Shown here: positions 63,105 to 64,000 of the stretch, piece after piece
Numbering within the stretch: position 1 is the stretch's first letter
Layout: each line of letters opens with the position of its first letter
Origin: Prorocentrum cordatum
Lineage: Eukaryota; Sar; Dinophyceae; Prorocentrales; Prorocentraceae
Reading direction: 5' to 3'
DNA: 64,000 nt
Assembly (NCBI GenBank): GCA_963575745.1
Contig: CAUYUJ010021060.1
Span: 493,245-557,244 of the forward strand
The notes under the pieces: generated by a model
What the model was told of the DNA's origin: nothing
Databases searched by the model: none
The model's input: only the letters and a program-made list of their open reading frames with translations
Translations under genes and position numbers: made by a program

Positions 63105-63275
63105 TTTGCGCTTACCCAGGCTCACGCCAAGTATTTGCAGCTTGGCTGTGACAGAGGTCCGCCCAGCCGTCGTCTCTGCTGTGCTATGTGGTCCTGGGCG
63201 CCGTTGGGCTCTCTGCCGACGATGGATCCTGGCCTCTGCATCGAAATCATGCTCGGCTCCGAGTGTGGGAGAGTG

Positions 63276-63444
63276 CACATGGTTCATTTCTAATTCTTCG
63301 AAGGTTCTTTGATTTTCTGGGGGGCCAAGATCCTTTCATTTCTAATTGTTCTATCCTGGGCCTCTTCCTGGTCACCAGGGGGCCAGGAACAATTAGAAAC
63401 GAGCACAATTAGAAATGAGCACGATTAGAAATGAACGACGTGTA
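63276..63444 (+). mobile_element. MITE-like foldback element, family B, copy 2
   Basis: Collinear with 17448-17614. It carries the TTTGATTTTCTGGGGGGCCA segment and the three CRATTAGAAA-type repeats at its right end, complementary to TTTCTAATT at the left. Confidence 0.65.
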
Positions 63445-64000
63445 GGCGAGAAGGGCAGGAGGCGACGTTTGGGAGGGATGAGGGATGAGGAACATGCGTT
63501 ACGTGAGTTGGCCAGGGATGAGAAAGGATAGTGAAGGGAGGAGGAAGACCAGGATGCGTGCGCAAACGCTCCAAGCAGCGGGCGTCGAATTTCGAAGGTC
63601 CACTTTAGAATTCTTGGCATGTGGACTTTCGTTTTACCGCCTGCTACATTGCTCCACAGTCAAGTCGCTGAAATTCAAGAACAATTTGGGTTCGGAAGGG
63701 GCTCGATGTTCCTTAGGCTCCTTAATTGCTGTTCCTGTTGCCCTCCTTGGGAACGGAGGCGCTTTTAGGGCCAAAAAGGGGCTTCGTTCCTTATTTAGCG
63801 TTCCTTCTCTCAGCGGCCCGACTGTAGGATCTAGATTATAGTCCCGCGGGGCGTCAGGCCGTCGCGCTTGCAGGTGGCGGTCGCTTGCAATTCTTCACGC
63901 CTCGCGGGATCGCTGTCGCCTTGGGGCGCCTCATTTCACGGCGCCGCCGTGCTGGCCACTGCAGCTGCCTCCGGGTCTCGGCGCGCGTGGCGCCCGGATG
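63445..64000. other. no gene recognised
   Basis: The frame 63485-63841 is open for 118 codons but has no motif. Confidence 0.5.

Overview
The window looks like nuclear DNA of a dinoflagellate. The best evidence is a perfect copy of the 22-nt dinoflagellate spliced leader (SL) at 3558-3579. Supporting evidence: very low gene density, retroelement families of a type I recall from dinoflagellate genomes, a secreted PA14/GDPH-domain protein whose intron seems to use a GA or GC donor, and huge amounts of simple repeat. I do not name the species.

Layout. 0-3.5 kb is mostly featureless, with a possible terminal exon, a 19-bp hairpin and phased CTTGG repeats. 3,558-10,812 is a full-length non-LTR retrotransposon (LINE) whose first base is the first base of the SL. 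It carries ORF1 (zinc ribbon plus coiled coil) and ORF2 (endonuclease, reverse transcriptase, RNase H, C-terminal zinc motif), ends in a short A-tail, and is bounded by a perfect 14-bp target-site duplication. 10.8-23.8 kb holds no gene I can support; it holds a 2.2-kb GAT/GCT triplet tract, two MITE-like elements, TATG-type microsatellites and a near-perfect 154-bp palindrome. 23,825-32,729 is a decayed Ty1/copia-type LTR element in which gag, protease, a dinoflagellate-type pre-integrase domain, integrase, RT, RNase H and the pol C-terminus can be followed through many stops and frame changes. 36-38 kb holds a 90-bp minisatellite and a degenerate ~15-bp repeat.

38,092-42,675 is the best host gene: a secreted protein with a PA14 domain split by a ~2.4-kb microsatellite-filled intron, a Pro/Ser/Thr/Gly repeat linker and a C-terminal GDPH (von Willebrand D-like) domain. 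43-45 kb has a MITE and an 80-bp satellite. 45.3-48.25 kb is a broken Penelope-like RT element. 48.5-49.2 kb is a probable acidic exon. 49.2-60.4 kb is almost wholly repetitive: helically phased CTTGG repeats, an 8-bp/GGGCACC higher-order satellite, GAT tracts, TA tracts and a ~70-bp minisatellite. 60.7-61.9 kb may hold two small exons. 62-63.4 kb repeats the 80-bp satellite and both MITE families seen earlier.

The main biological theme is retrotransposition coupled to SL trans-splicing. The LINE copy was made from a trans-spliced, polyadenylated mRNA and kept the SL at its 5' end. Most other sequence is repeat. All calls are from reading the sequence; no database search was run, and family comparisons are from memory.
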